A stretch of DNA of 64,000 bases from Linepithema humile (GCF_040581485.1 NC_090128.1:31092931-31156930), one strand, 5' to 3'; counted from the stretch's first letter, positions 22,043 to 34,859 are shown. The notes: generated by a model not told the origin, from the letters alone. Program-made: numbers and translations.

Positions 22043-22830
22043 TATTTATTATGTTCTGATTTGTCGTTTCATAATATTTTATGTAACTACTAATATTTAG
22101 TTAATAATAGTATTTATATGAATCGGCACATTTTTTATCGAGAAATCATTTCACATAAAAAAACATGTTGAAATAAAATCAAACTATGTACTAATAGTTA
22201 GATATTACATAGAAAAATATTAAAACTTTATAGAAAAAAAATATAAGCATTTGTTACTAACATTTGAAAATGTATTGACTATTCAAAAATTATTTAAAGA
22301 TCTTCGAAATTTTAAAACAATGTACTTCTTTTATTTTATATAAAACATTAAATAAATTTTTATTATACAATACAAACAATTACAATACCATAGACATTAA
22401 TTCAACGTTTTTTTTATGTCGTTTCATAATATTTTATGTAACTACTAATGTTTAGTTTTATTTATTATGTTCTGATTTGTCGTTTCATAATATTTTATGT
22501 AACTACTAATGTTTAGTTAAAATAATAGTATTTATATGAATCGGCACATTTTTTATCGAGAAATCATTTCACATAAAAAAACATGTTGAAATAAAATCAA
22601 ACTATGTACTAATAGTTAGATATTACATAGAAAAATATTAAAACTTTATAGAAAAAAAATATAAGCATTTGTTACTGACATTTGAAAATGTATTGACTAT
22701 TCAAAAATTATTTAAAGATCTTCGAAATTTTAAAACAATGTACTTCTTTTATTTTATATAAAACATTAAATAAATTTTTATTATACAAACAATTACAATA
22801 CCATAGACATTAATTCAACGTTTTTTTTAT
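22043..22830. repeat. Direct tandem duplication, copies about 375-415 bp
   Basis: The sequence TTATTATGTTCTGATTTGTC near 22046 begins again near 22459, and both copies run through the same AT-rich text to TCAACGTTTTTTTTAT. A partial 38-bp piece joins them at 22420-22457. Copies are almost identical, so the duplication is recent. No gene is visible. Confidence 0.85.
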
Positions 22831-23110
22831 AAAAAAATTCCAATTAATGCATCTCATTAAAATATTTATTTATTAAAACATCTCCAATTTATATTCTATC
22901 TATATTGAGTATACATATATAAACATTACATTGGAAGATACTCGTTTTATATAAATTAATAAAAATTTTCATTTATTTACATTATACTTGTGCTCAAATA
23001 TAAAACATAATATACAAATAAAGTTACACATAGAGAACATGAATCTTAGGACATTTCTAAATATGATTTGAAACAATCCATGCTATTGCTTATACAGGTT
23101 TTCATTTGCA
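22831..23110. other. AT-rich intergenic stretch
   Basis: No open frame or repeat of note. It forms the 3' flank of the KIFBP-like remnant on the minus strand. Confidence 0.5.
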
Positions 23111-24500
23111 ATGCAATAACAGTTGCCGATCTGTTGTTACACCAGATTCCGTTATACCACCCAATATGTCTACAAGTGCTAAATGACTAATACCCAATTC
23201 AAGCCACATACATCTTATAATATTATTTAAAAATGTTTCGTGTTTTAACTGTATCAAATAAAAGTGCTATTTGCTTATCATATATTTTCACCCGTTTATC
23301 TTTCTGTTGTTCAAAGCCTGCAACATATTTGTATGCTATGGATATATATAATATAATTTTCCCATCAATTTTCACATCCTTCTCCATAGTAAAATATTTC
23401 TTTGCTGAATTGAACCATTCCAAAACCTTTTTAAAAACTATTTTAATATCATTTAAATTTGACAAATATTTATCAGAGATCTGAATAAATAAATCTGAAT
23501 AAATGAAATCTCATCATTTAGCTCTTCTTCCAAATTAGTAAATAATAAACATTCTGCTGATTTTTCTTCAGATTTTGTAGAATTGGAACATTCTAAGTTA
23601 TCAACTTCACAAGATTGATTTTTTTTTATTTGATAATAACTTTTCTTTTGACGCATGCAAAAGCTGAACTTCATATTGTCCGCATAATTTAGCAATTTTC
23701 GCATATTCATATTGACACTCTGTATGCATTGTGTTCAAGAGTAAATTTGAATCTCTGTCATTTATCGTTGACTCTGTCATCATTGTCAGCTTGGTTCTTA
23801 ATTTTTTCGCACTACTTCTATACAACGTATAGTATGCAGCAACAATATCAAGATAACTTCTAGCTTCAGTAAAGCGATTGTGATGTATAAAATATCGAGA
23901 TAACTCAGCTGCAGTCATAGCCCAATCCTTATAATATTGACGTATAGACTCTTCCTTTATTAGATTGTTCAGTAAATTATGCATACAGATAACAAATTCA
24001 TGTTTGTCTGGATTACGGACATATTCTATTGATAGCTGTTTTAACTAGGAAGAAATTCTCTGCTTTTGTATATAGACTGTATGTATTTTGTTCTATTTCT
24101 TTTTCTATTTCCATGTATATTATACCAAAATTTAATAAAGTTAATGCAAAAGCTACAGTATTATCAAATTCTATATCTGTTTTGTTGGTCATTGGTTTAA
24201 TCATCTTAAGTATTTTGCTTTCTAGTGTTGTAAATATCTTGTTTTCTTTTTTGGGAAATTTTCCTATTTCATTTAATGAAAAATTAAGTATTTTATACGA
24301 TGATTTCAACATTTCTAGAAATTTCTCACTAATATTCAGTATGATTCTGTCGGTTAATTCCTCAGCTAAACATAGATAAATATTAAAAGATTATTTTATG
24401 AACATTACAGCATACAGAAGTATTTTAAACAGATTTTTACTTACAATTATTACCAAATTTGTATATTTAAGCTGGCTAGTCATTGCTTATTGATATCATT
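23110..24500 (-). pseudogene. KIF-binding protein (KIFBP/KBP)-like gene remnant
   Basis: Frames on the minus strand read like the TPR-like KBP family. YYKDWAMTAAELSRYFIHHN (about 23870-23940) matches the conserved W-A-L-N-A-A-T-L-S-x-Y region. A distal segment with KKYFTMEKDV...KDKRVKIYDKQIALL lies at about 23255-23410, and WLELGISHLALVDIL at about 23170-23215. A 5' exon (ATG near 24480, donor GTAAGT near 24442) joins an acceptor near 24366 in frame. Frames break near 23990-24010 and again near 23630-23700 and 23230, so the gene is probably dead, or a fast-evolving copy with misread introns. KBP binds kinesin motors in animals. Identification is by eye from short blocks. Confidence 0.5.
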
Positions 24501-24639
24501 CCATCCTTTGAAATCAAATTTCTACTTTAGGTGCAGACTCTTCTTCCTTTGATTACAAAGAAAAAGGTGGTATTCTACAAAATTAAATGAATATCCGTTT
24601 TCTCTTTCCATCCTAAATGTTTCCCTAGAGTTAAAAAAT

Positions 24640-25015
24640 AAATAAATTAAAAAAACAATATATATTGATAAGAATTAGATAATCATACCACATATAACCA
24701 CTAGGAGCTTGCAAACTCACATGACTACTATATTGAAAACCCATGTAAATGGTAAAAATTATATATATATAACAGTAATATAACGCAGACATTCTCTGTT
24801 TCTTTATATTATCATGAGCAACATAATCTAATTCTGGAATAGCGTACAAACTGCGACTGCTCTCATGATTGCCCAAGAAAGTTACCGCTTCTGTTTGAGC
24901 GCCGCTAAACAGTATATAAAAGTATTATATAACATATAAAGCAAAATAAAAATTATAATTTTTTGCTTCTTACCATAAAAGGACAATCTCGTTGATCAAT
25001 GAAAACCCAATTAAA
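24640..25015 (-). CDS. Unidentified exon pair, minus strand
   Basis: An exon ending TTTATG|GTAAGAAG at 24974 joins an acceptor (CTGTTTAG) at 24905 in one frame. The product contains LINEIVLLCGAQTEAVTFLG, then SLYAIPELDYVAHDNIKK. I do not recognise it. It lies upstream of the KIFBP-like remnant on the same strand and may be part of it or of a neighbour. Confidence 0.25.
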
Positions 25016-25069
25016 GAAATAAAATCACACCTCGATCTGTATAAAATCAACACATATATATATATATAT

Positions 25070-25301
25070 GCGCTGATGGCGCTGAGAAGCCGCGCGGCGC
25101 GCACTTACATTTGTTTGACATTTAACATTTACATAACCTTTCAGTTCAGAAAGTGTTAAAATAAAAAAATAATTATAGTGAATTCGGTCTAACAAATTTG
25201 GCCATTTGCACTATGCATACTTAAGAGTACTTATCCAGAGCAGTGTAGTGCGAGTGACTAAATTTGTTAGAAATTCGTATTAAGTGAAATAAGTATATAA
25301 G

Positions 25302-25352
<51 letters not shown>

Positions 25353-25650
25353 TTTTATATTATATTATATATTTTATATTATATACACATCGTATACATA
25401 TATCAAGAGACACGGTATATATACACTTATATACTTATTTCACTTAATACGAATTTCTAACAAATTTAGTCACTCGCACTACACTGCTCTGGATAAGTAC
25501 TCTTAAGTATGCATAGTGCAAATGGCCAAATTTGTTAGACCGAATTCACTATAATTATTTTTTTATTTTAACACTTTCTGAACTGAAAGGTTATGTAAAT
25601 GTCAAACAAATGTAAGTGCGCGCCGCGCGGCTTCTCAGCGCCATCAGCGC
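25070..25650. repeat. Palindromic foldback element, arms about 235 bp
   Basis: GCGCTGATGGCGCTGAGAAG at the left end returns as its complement at 25631-25650. The arms extend to about 25305 and from about 25414, around a TA-rich loop. The ends GCGC... are GC-rich against an AT-rich interior, typical of a foldback MITE. Confidence 0.85.
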
Positions 25651-26656
25651 ACCTAACGTCAGAAACTTGCAGATTCCACCATCTGCACAAAGTATACTTT
25701 CTGTCCACTAATTAACTAACTACAGAATACTGAGAGTGTACACTTCTGCACTTTAAGATCGAAAAAAATTTTTTTTATGAAGAATACTATTATTGATGAT
25801 ATACACTATCTCTATTCGTCTCCACAACACGTTATGTATACATTTTACGACCGATATTAATTATATCAATGTGATTAGTATCATCAAAGCTGCGAGCTGA
25901 CAGGTCTGAGCGCCGCCATGTTGGAAAAGGACAGACGTCTTTTAGAAAAAGAAAGGAAAGAAAAAAGACGCTCTTATGCGGGAATCGACATTTCACGGGC
26001 TGTAGAAAAGGATAACCATGTCGCATTTTGATGCTTCTAGTTGACAAAGGACAAACTTATATATTAGATATATTAGAGAAGGATGACGAACAGACGACGA
26101 CGACGACGACGACGACGACCAAGACTTACATAGATTTCGGCATATTTCGACTTTGGCAAACTTTGGCAATTAATATATTTTTTTAGAAAGCATGTACAAA
26201 AAAAGTAAAGATACTTTTATCATGTATATCGCATGTGCTCTATCGATTGAGCCTATTATAAATTCGATCGGTCCACGCATTATTGAGATATGAAAATCTC
26301 GACTCCTATCAGCTCATGTGCTCGCGTAAAGATACACGGTCGGTCTTGCGCTGCGCGTGAACTTGGCGCGAGACACTACCGTGTCTCTTGATTACATGTA
26401 TTAAATTAAACAGATAAAAGTTTGAATATCTTATCATTAATATCTAATTAAAATTAGAAAGATCACAATTTAATGAACTATCAATTTTTTCATTTCTGGC
26501 AAAACATTTTAACATTAAATTAAATAACATTTTATTAAAGTGACAAATTAATAAAAACGTTCTCAGCTTTTCTCTTTATAATGCGACATTTATTCTTAAA
26601 GTGATATGCGATCGCGAGAGTTTCTTACGTTCTCGTCTCGAGTCGAAGCACTTTAT

Positions 26657-26799
26657 GGGCTTGTTCGTTTTAGCTACACTGGGGCTGCTCTGGGTCTGCT
26701 CTACACAGGATAATACAGGACAGATAAATAGTTTGTCCTGTATTATCTTGTTTAGAGCAGACCCAGAGCTGCCCCAGTGCAGCTAAAACGAACAAGCCC
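26657..26799. mobile_element. PIF/Harbinger-like MITE, 143 bp, copy 1
   Basis: A near-perfect palindrome with ends GGGCTTGTTCGTTTTAGCT and complement, flanked by the 3-bp duplication TAT (26654-26656, 26800-26802). GGGC-type ends and 3-bp duplications fit PIF/Harbinger. Confidence 0.75.
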
Positions 26800-26854
26800 T
26801 ATATTACAAGAACCAAAACATCTGAAAGGTATATAAACGTTGGTCCCATTTACA

Positions 26855-26997
26855 GGGCTTGTTCGTTTTAGCTGCACTGGGGCAGCTCTGGGTCTGCTCT
26901 AAACAAGATAATACAAGACAAACTATTTATCTGTCCTGTATTATCCTGTGTAGAGCAGACCCAGAGCAGCCTCAGTGTAGCTAAAACGAACAAGCCC
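26855..26997. mobile_element. PIF/Harbinger-like MITE, 143 bp, copy 2 (inverted)
   Basis: Same family and length as copy 1, 55 bp away and in opposite orientation, flanked by the 3-bp duplication ACA (26852-26854, 26998-27000). Confidence 0.75.
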
Positions 26998-28915
26998 ACA
27001 GTTTCAAGAACAGGCGAGGTAATATTCTGAAAATCATCATTTATCTTCGCAAAATACATTGCTTATTGATACGAATTTAACGTATGCAGTATTAGCGCGC
27101 CTGGATTAATTTTGAGCAAGTAAGCCTTTTGCTCGGGCGAGAACCGGAAATCGAAATTTTCCGACAGATATTGACAAATTTGACAATGCATTCCACCATG
27201 AACAAAGAAAAACAACAATTAAAACCAGTTGAATATAATACGCTAATTATAAAGTAAGTAACCAAACTCTTCACTTATTAATTCTTAATAGCAATTATTA
27301 ATTTAAAAAATTTTTTAATTTATATTTTTTTTACAGAGGCAAACCAAGAATCGGCAAGACGAGATTGTTGGACGACATCGCACACAATATTCCTAAAAGT
27401 GTACAGTGTAATAATATGTCCTTGATTATGAATGACGCTAAGGTTGACGAACTCTCTTTACTCTTATTTAATTTTGATCGATGATTTTGCAAAAAAAAAC
27501 GTAATCGAGAAAACGATTCTTTTTTAATCTAATTAGAAATTCACAGTTGTTTATTATAAAATATTATATTTTCTAATCCGGAATTTGAAAATCAGAATCA
27601 ATACAGATGGCAACCAATGCTTCTTTTCTTAACACAGATTTCTTATAATTTGATCCATCTGATCTTCTCCATGTCGTTAAATTTCAACGCCGCCACCATC
27701 TCGGAGGAGCGCGAGAACAAATTAGTGTCGCAACTGGTCACATACGAGTTTTTCTGCGCCCTCAATCAACTTTTCAATGTTTGTTTTACGATAAGCGAGT
27801 CGTACAAAGCACTGTCCGAGGAGCAAAAGCGCAAAATACTGCGGAAATTTCTGATCAAACTAGTGAGAAGCTGCTTCAGCAAGCTGTGGGTTGTAATTAT
27901 CGACGATGTCCAATAGAGTGATGACGATTCTATGCTGCTGTTTAACACAATAGTCAAACAGAACACTATTTTTTTCATCCTCAGTGTCAGATGTAAGCTC
28001 AATGGCGAGTATAAGATAAAGCCCGCCATTTTGGAAAAAGCACGAGTATGAATATTGATTAAAATACAGTTAAATGAATACTTATAGTTGTCATTAAGAT
28101 CGGTTAATCGATTAATAATTAAAGTAATTTTTTTATTTAAAATTGTTGTACCACTTGTACACTTTTCCCTTCGATAGCGTCTCTTACCCGAACTATGCAC
28201 GCAATCCACACAAAATTTCGACAGTTTTAATATTTTTGTTTGCAAGAAATAATCAAGAGACACGGTAGTGTCTCGCGCCAAGTTCACGCGCAGCGCAAGA
28301 CCGACCGTGTATCTTTACGCGAGCACATGAGCTGATAGGAGTTGAGATTTTCATATCTCAATAATGCGTGGACCGATCGAATTTATAATAGGCTCAATCG
28401 ATAGAGCACATGCGATTTACATAATAAAAGTATCTTTACTTTTTTTGTACATGCTTTCTAAAAAAATATATTAATTGCCAAAGTTTGCCAAAGTCGAAAT
28501 ATGCCGAAATCTATGTAAGTCTTGGTCGTCGTCGTCGTCGTCGTCTGTTCGTCATCCTTCTCTAATATATAAGTTTTTCCTTTGTCAACTAGAAGCATCA
28601 AAATGCGACATGGTTGTCCTTTTCTACATCCCGTGAAATGTCGATTCCCGCATAAGAGCGTCCTTTTTCTTTCCTTTCTTTTTCTAAAAGATGTCTGTCT
28701 TTTTTCAACATGGCGGCGCTCAGACCTGTCAGCTCGCAGCTTTGATGATACTAATCACATTGATATAATTAATATCGGTCGTAAAATGTATATGTAACGT
28801 GTTGTGGAGACGAATAGAGATAGTGTATATCAAAATAATAGTATTCTTTATAAAAAAAATTTTTCTCGTCTTGAAGTGCAGAAGTGTAGCAACACACATG
28901 CTGACAACACTCTTA

Positions 28916-30800
28916 AAAGGAACGTTCACAAGTGTCCCCTCCCGATTTGATTCTCCTTGAAATATGTTGTAAAACATACAATTTGAGAAGACACGTATTT
29001 TTTTATAGCGGCCCTAACTCAAATTTAAAGGGTGAAACACCCTTTTGAAAAAAAAGAGTTTTTTCTTTGTGTGTAACTATCGCCAAAACCGTAGGAGATA
29101 TAAAAAAATGTTTCAAGTAGAAGTTGTATGGCTTGTAATGGGCTTTATAACTGTGTAGTTGGATTTTCAAAAAATGTAATTTTTTTTTAATTTACTCTTA
29201 CCCCTTGGTATTATTTTTTCGAATTTCAAAATTTTTGTTGACAAAAGTTGTAGCATTTTTTACGCTGAATTCAATCATATATGATTTTATTATGTTCCGA
29301 AATCGCATCTTTCAAAAATAAGTCATCAGTATCATATTATATGCGTCGCGCTGCATGACGCATTGTTTATACCGCACTTGTGTTGCGCAATAGTCGTTAA
29401 ATAAATATAAAAATGACATGTTATCACATATTTAAGGAAGAAAAGTTAACTAAAATTGTTGCTAAAGCATCCCTTCCACATTACACTTTTATAGATAATC
29501 GCTGCATTTCGTATGCAGCGCGTTGTCATATACAAGTTAGCTATCAGCGCATATTACACTTTGAAGTTTTGCTTGCAGTGACCACGGGAAAATAATTTAT
29601 GAAACGAAAACAGTGAATGAATCAATCTATTCAACATATATCCACCCTGACTCTACTCTCTTGGCCCGACTTGACTGACAATGAATAAAATTCTGTACAT
29701 ACTCTTTTTCAATAATTTTAATATACTGCGATATATTCTACATACTATTACATTCTATTAAATTATTACGATTTTTTTAAACTATGGTATATAAAATCTT
29801 GAAATATAAAATGTATATTATAAGTATAATTATAATATATTGATACAATAAATAAGCTTTTATATATATATATAAGCTTATTTATATATATTATAATTAT
29901 ACTTATAATATACATTTTATATACCATAGTTTAAAAAAATCGTAGTAATTTAGTGGAATGTAATAGCATGTAGAATCACAGTATATTAAAATTATTGAAA
30001 AAGAGTAAACTGTACAGAATTTTATATTTTATTTCATTCTCAGTCAAGTCGGACCAAGAAGGTAGAGTCAGGGTAGATATATGTTGAATAAATTAATTCA
30101 TTCACTGTTTTCGTTTCATAAATTATTTTCCCGTGGTCACTGCAAGCAAAACTTCAAAGTGTAATATGCGCTGATAGCTAACTTGCATATAACAACGCGC
30201 TGCGCACGAAATGCAGCGATTATCTATAAGAGTGTAATGTGAAAGAGATGCTTTAGCAACAATTTTAGTTAACTTTTCTTTCTCAAATATATAATAACAT
30301 GTCATTTTTATATTTATTTTGCGACTATGCACAACACAAGTGCGGTATAAACGGTCATGCAGCGCGACGCATATAATGTGATATTGATGACTCATTTTTG
30401 AAAGATGTGATTTCGAAACATAATAAAATCATATATGGTTGAATTCAGCGTAAAAAATGCTACAACTTTTGTCTTTACAAAAATTTTGAAATTCGAAAAA
30501 ATAATAACAAGGGGTGGGGGTAAATTAAAAAAAATTTTATTTTTTGAAAATTTAACTACACAGTTATAAAGTCCATTACAAGCCATACAACTTCTATTTG
30601 AAATATTTTTTTATCTCCTACGGTTTTGGCGATAGTTACACACAAAGAAAAAAACCGTTTTTTTTTCAAAGAAGTGTTTGATCCCTTAAATTTGAGTTAG
30701 GGCCGCTATAAAAAAATACGTGTCTCCTCAAATTGTATGTTTTACAACATATTTCAAGGAGAATCAAATCGGGGGAGGGGACACTTGTGAACGTTCCCTT
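28916..30800. repeat. 1.9-kb palindrome, arms about 940 bp
   Basis: Ends AAAGGAACGTTCACAAGTG and its near-complement; the centre lies near 29868 in a TATATA run. Arms match along almost the full length with scattered differences. It interrupts the outer part of the right arm of the 25738/28889 inverted pair, as flanks matching 25679-25737 sit on both sides. A 60- to 90-residue frame repeats on both arms; its coding status is doubtful. Confidence 0.85.
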
Positions 30801-31266
30801 GTTAGTATTCTGTAGTTAGTGGACAGAAAGTGTACTTTGTGCACATTGGTAAAATCGGCAGGTATGTAATGTTTATAGAGAAGAAATGTCTAACACTTGG
30901 ATTGAAGCTGACGATACGCTAATTAAAAAAAGACAATGGCCTAGAGGTGCTAAAGATGTTTTTGTCATTCTTACAGAAATTTGATCAAAAGTAATCTGTT
31001 TTTATATATGAAAAAACGCAATAACTTAGAAATACAGATGGTTTTTTATACCCTTTTTATGATCACTAATAATTTTCTTATAAAAAATGTTGTAAAATAT
31101 AAAAAAAAATTATTAGGTTTGTATAAATTAAGATTTCTATAATCAAAAAGAGGATCGTTGTATTGAAAATATGACGGGAGTGATGGTGGGATATTATTAC
31201 CATTATTTTTACTAAAAAAAAAGAATCATATTTATTAAAATTATTTTTACTAAAAAAAAGAAATAT

Positions 31267-32630
31267 CTCACAAAAAAACCTTTTTTTTAAAAAAAGGTAA
31301 AAAAAGGGCGCCAAGTACACGCCTTGTTATATTAAAAAAAAGTTTTCCTCCTAAAAAAATCTTTCCAAAAAATTGTTTTTTAAAAAAAAGTTTTCTTCAT
31401 AAAAAACCTTTTCAAAGAATTGTACTTTCAAAAATATATTATATTAAAAAAAAGTTTTTTTCACAAAAAACCTTTCCAAAAAAAGTTGTATATATCATAA
31501 AAAACTTTCCAAAAAGATTGTATTTCCAAAAATATATTATAAAAAAATCTTTTTAAAAAAATTATATATATTTATTATAAAAAATCTTTCCAAAAAAATT
31601 GTACTTTTAAAAAAAGTTGTATATATTAAATAAAAATTTGCTACATATTCTGTCTATAAAAGAGGTGATATCAGAAAATGACGCCAAGTTTAAATAAAGA
31701 ACTTTTCAAAAAAAGTTGCATGTATATCTAATTATTTATTTAAAAATGATATTTATGTTTATATCTAGTTAATTCTTCTTAAGTATACTTTTTAAAATAA
31801 TTGCATCTGTATGTAGTTATTTTTTTTATATCTGTATCTAGTTAAATAAAAAAATTTTTCAAATTTAATCAAAATAAAAAAATATTACAAAATTTCGCAA
31901 AAAACTTGGCGCTGCTATAAAATAGCCTTCATTGCTCTATAATATTTTAAGATGTATAATAATATTTTAAGGCTATTTTATAGCAGCGCCAAGTTTTTTG
32001 CGAAATTTTGTAATATTTTTTTATTTTGATTAAATTTGAAAAATTTTTTTATTTAACTAGATACAGATATAAAAAAAATAACTAGATACAGATGCAATTA
32101 TTTTAAAAAGTATACTTAAGAAGAATTAACTAGATATAAACATAAATATCATTTTTAAATAAATAATTAGATATACATGCAACTTTTTTTGAAAAGTTCT
32201 TTATTTAAACTTGGCATCATTTTCTGATATCACCTCTTTTATAGACAGAATATGTAGCAAATTTTTATTTAATATATACAACTTTTTTTAAAAGTACAAT
32301 TTTTTGGAAAGATTTTTTATAATAAATATATATAATTTTTTTAAAAAGATTTTTTTATAATATATTTTTGGAAATACAATCTTTTTGGAAAGTTTTTTTA
32401 TGATATATACAACTTTTTTTGGAAAGGTTTTTTGTGAGAAAAACTTTTTTTTAATATAATATATTTTTGAAAGTACAGTTCTTTGAAAAGGTTTTTTATG
32501 AAGAAAACTTTTTTTAAAAAAACAATTTTTTGGAAAGATTTTTTTATGAGGAAAACTTTTTTTTAATATAACAAGGCGTGTACTTGGCGCCCTTTTTTAC
32601 CTTTTTTTAAAAAAAAGGTTTTTTTGTGAG
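31267..32630. repeat. 1.36-kb palindrome, arms about 665 bp, A/T-tract rich
   Basis: CTCACAAAAAAACC at the left end is matched by the complement at 32617-32630, and the arms meet around a loop near 31935-31965. The inner arm ends carry GGCGCTGCTATAAAATAG. Mostly poly-A/T tracts, no coding potential. Confidence 0.85.
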
Positions 32631-32640
32631 TATACATATA

Positions 32641-33204
32641 CCGGGTGTTTCAGACCACCCGTCCCACCCTTTTAAAACGCAGGGATGTGCTTGTACAAAA
32701 AAATGACTCAGACGAAATTTGCATGATTTCGAGGTATCTATCTGATGGTGACCTTGACTTTGACCTCGCAGTTGATTTTCAAGGTTATTTGAAGGTCAGA
32801 GTTATTTTTTTAAATGGAAACCCCTATTTTTGATTCTAAAATCTAATAGCTGGTATCAAGAGCTTTTCAAAACACTATAATGAAGTTATTTTTTATTAAG
32901 TACTTTTCGAGTTATGAGGCTTGTAAATTACAGTATTTTGACATAAAATACAAAATATCTTGTAAAATATTCAATTTTTGGGAATCTTACCTTAATACTT
33001 TTATGCATAAAATAATGAGACAAATCAATTGGTATAAAGAAAACACATAGTTGCTTTTAAGAAAAAGTATGCAGTTGCATGTTGCAAACTACATATTCTT
33101 ACTACAGATCCCTCGAAATCATGCAAATTTCGTCTGAGTCATTTTTTTGTACAAGCATATCCCTACGTTTTAAAAGGGTGGGACGGGTGGTCTAAAACAC
33201 CCGG
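32641..33204. mobile_element. 564-bp terminal-inverted-repeat element, TA-flanked
   Basis: Terminal inverted repeats of about 95 bp begin CCGGGTGTTTCAGACCACCC and are flanked by TATA on both sides, consistent with TA target duplication (Tc1/mariner-like). The interior has no transposase. It lies in the long intron of the adenylate cyclase remnant. Confidence 0.7.
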
Positions 33205-33778
33205 TATATATAACGCGTTGCGCAGCAGCACTTGATACTAATTGTTGTTCGAACATTGTTACAACTATTACAAAAATAATTACCGTAAGATCATGACTAT
33301 GCAGGGCAAAAGTATACTCTTATCTTTCACTTACAAAGTATAAACACACCTGCTAACATTGATTTGTATTTACACAAAAAAGTCTTATTTATATTTGTAC
33401 CGCCCTCAGATTATCGAATTGGGTCATATAGACAAGTGGTATCACGCAGCACTCGCATGTCAGGTTCTGTGTACGGAATTCCTCCTGAACTCGAAAAGTT
33501 AGTTTAAATATATTAATAAATAGCAAAGAAGGTTTATTTGTATCTATAATTGTGTATGCCTATTTGTTTTTTTTTAGATTGATTCAAGAAAGAAGTTTTG
33601 GCAACCCAGGATGGATAGAAAGTTATCTGATAAGCCTCACACAATCTGGCGGCATTGTAACAGTATATATTCGCAAAATGGAAGCTGAGGAAATGGGCTA
33701 TGTGCTTCCTCCCATTATTATGCTTAAAAAGTCTATTTTTATTTTTAAATTTTTAGTTGTTCGATAATTACATTATTT

Positions 33779-34260
33779 TACAAAAAATTGGGAACATTTT
33801 TTAAACGCTCAAAGTTGAGCAATTTTCAAACCGTTATAACTCGACAAAAATCATTGCAGACTAAAAATTAAAATAACGTTGTAAACTTTACACTTTTACA
33901 TGCTTTTGAACAGCTTTTAAAAAATTTTTTTATCTTTACATTTTTGAAGTTGAAAAAAAAACGTTTTGTTTTTTTTTAATTACATACTTTTAACACTCTG
34001 CAACTCAATAAAAAGTTTTTCTTGCAAAAGTAATAATAATATATAATTGTGTAACAATAAGTGTCAAAAACTACAATATTTTATCTATAAAATGCGTTTT
34101 TTTTTAATGTTGCTACAATTATTCTGTCCACGTGAAAGTACAAACTTCAAGCTTTAAAATCCTTTTTTTATTTTTTTTCTGCGATAATTTTTCACCGAAT
34201 TTCAGCGGTTTGAAAATTGCTCAATTTTGAACATTTGAAAAATGTTCTCTATTTTTTGTA
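33779..34260. repeat. Inverted-repeat element about 480 bp
   Basis: ACAAAAAATTGGGAACATTTTT at the left and its near-complement at the right, with a further matched stretch GAGCAATTTTCAAACCG. TA occurs at both ends. No coding potential. Confidence 0.65.
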
Positions 34261-34640
34261 GAGTAATATATTTTCTTCAATATAAAGTAAATATTTCTTT
34301 AATATAAGACATAAAATTAAAATATAAAATAAATATTCTTTATTATAGTATAAAGTAAAATTATATAAAAAGCAAAATTTATTAAATATTTATTAATATT
34401 AACTCAAAATTAAAAAAAAAATCTTTTAAAAATTGGAAATTGGGTGAATTTGGCCGGATGGTTGCGTTTTCAAAATCTGAGTCGCAGTATCTCAGAAAAA
34501 GTTGGTCAATTATTGCGTTTACAGAGTCTGTGAAGGATTCTGCAAGGGACTTCGATTCGAGAGAAAGAGGGGGATAGATCATTGGTTCCTAGGATGTTAA
34601 TGTTAGGATGAGGATTAGGAAGATAAATAATTTCCTCTAT
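34261..34640. other. AT-rich stretch, nothing recognised
   Basis: I see no gene or clear repeat here. Confidence 0.4.
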
Positions 34641-34859
34641 AGGTTGTATTGAAGGGGAAGTGGGCGGAAATCAGGATATTTTCAAAAGAAATTTGCAGTG
34701 GCTTATGTTTGGATTCTGTTTGTCATTTTGTTCTGATAATTACAATCTACGAGCACTACAAGCTTTCTTTGATGTTTCAGATGCTCGCCGCTCAGATCGC
34801 ACGATGCGTTTCTTGTCCCGTATGTCAGCAAACTTTCTCGCTTCGGGTCGAATTTTCAT

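Larger units (their letters stand above)
25738..28889. repeat. Inverted repeat pair, arms about 650 bp, flanking host exons
   Basis: 25738-26394 and 28250-28889 are reverse complements with few differences. Both contain a GAC/CGT trinucleotide run. Their inner ends carry the small hairpin GAGACACTACCGTGTCTC. The 1.85 kb between them holds two Harbinger-like MITEs and exons of an adenylate cyclase 10-like gene. The outer flank of the left arm (25679-25737) is also matched beyond the palindrome inserted next to the right arm, at 30801-30850. Confidence 0.8.
27190..33735 (+). pseudogene. Adenylate cyclase type 10-like gene remnant (ATPase-like region)
   Basis: Exons on the + strand fit the NTPase part of soluble adenylate cyclase (ADCY10 family), which makes cAMP. 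An exon with donor AAA|GTAAGT (27253) joins, through an acceptor at 27336, one with the Walker A motif GKPRIGKTRLLDD. An exon from 27638 carries ISYNLIHLIFSMSLNF, then CALNQLFNV, and the Walker B motif LWVVIIDDVQ, followed by an in-frame stop (27914) with family-like sequence continuing to about 28046. After a 5.4-kb intron filled with palindromes, an exon at 33410-33497 (IDKWYHAALACQV, then a frameshift, then GIPPELEK) joins one at 33578 (ERSFGNPGWIESYLISL). Splice sites survive but a stop and a frameshift are present, so it is an unprocessed pseudogene. Confidence 0.6.

Noticed and set aside
27190..28046. ADCY10-like exons as a gene fragment captured by the 650-bp inverted-repeat element
   Set aside because: Further exons of the same gene occur outside the right arm at 33410-33735 in the right order and strand, so the repeats more likely inserted around the gene.
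29413..30395. 60- and 90-residue frames on the two arms of the 1.9-kb palindrome
   Set aside because: They are the same sequence seen twice because of the inverted arms; no domain, short, and a parallel chance frame is plausible.
30887..30985. Short ORF beginning MSNTWIEADD
   Set aside because: Only 32 codons, no family recognised and no splice partner; left out of the annotation.
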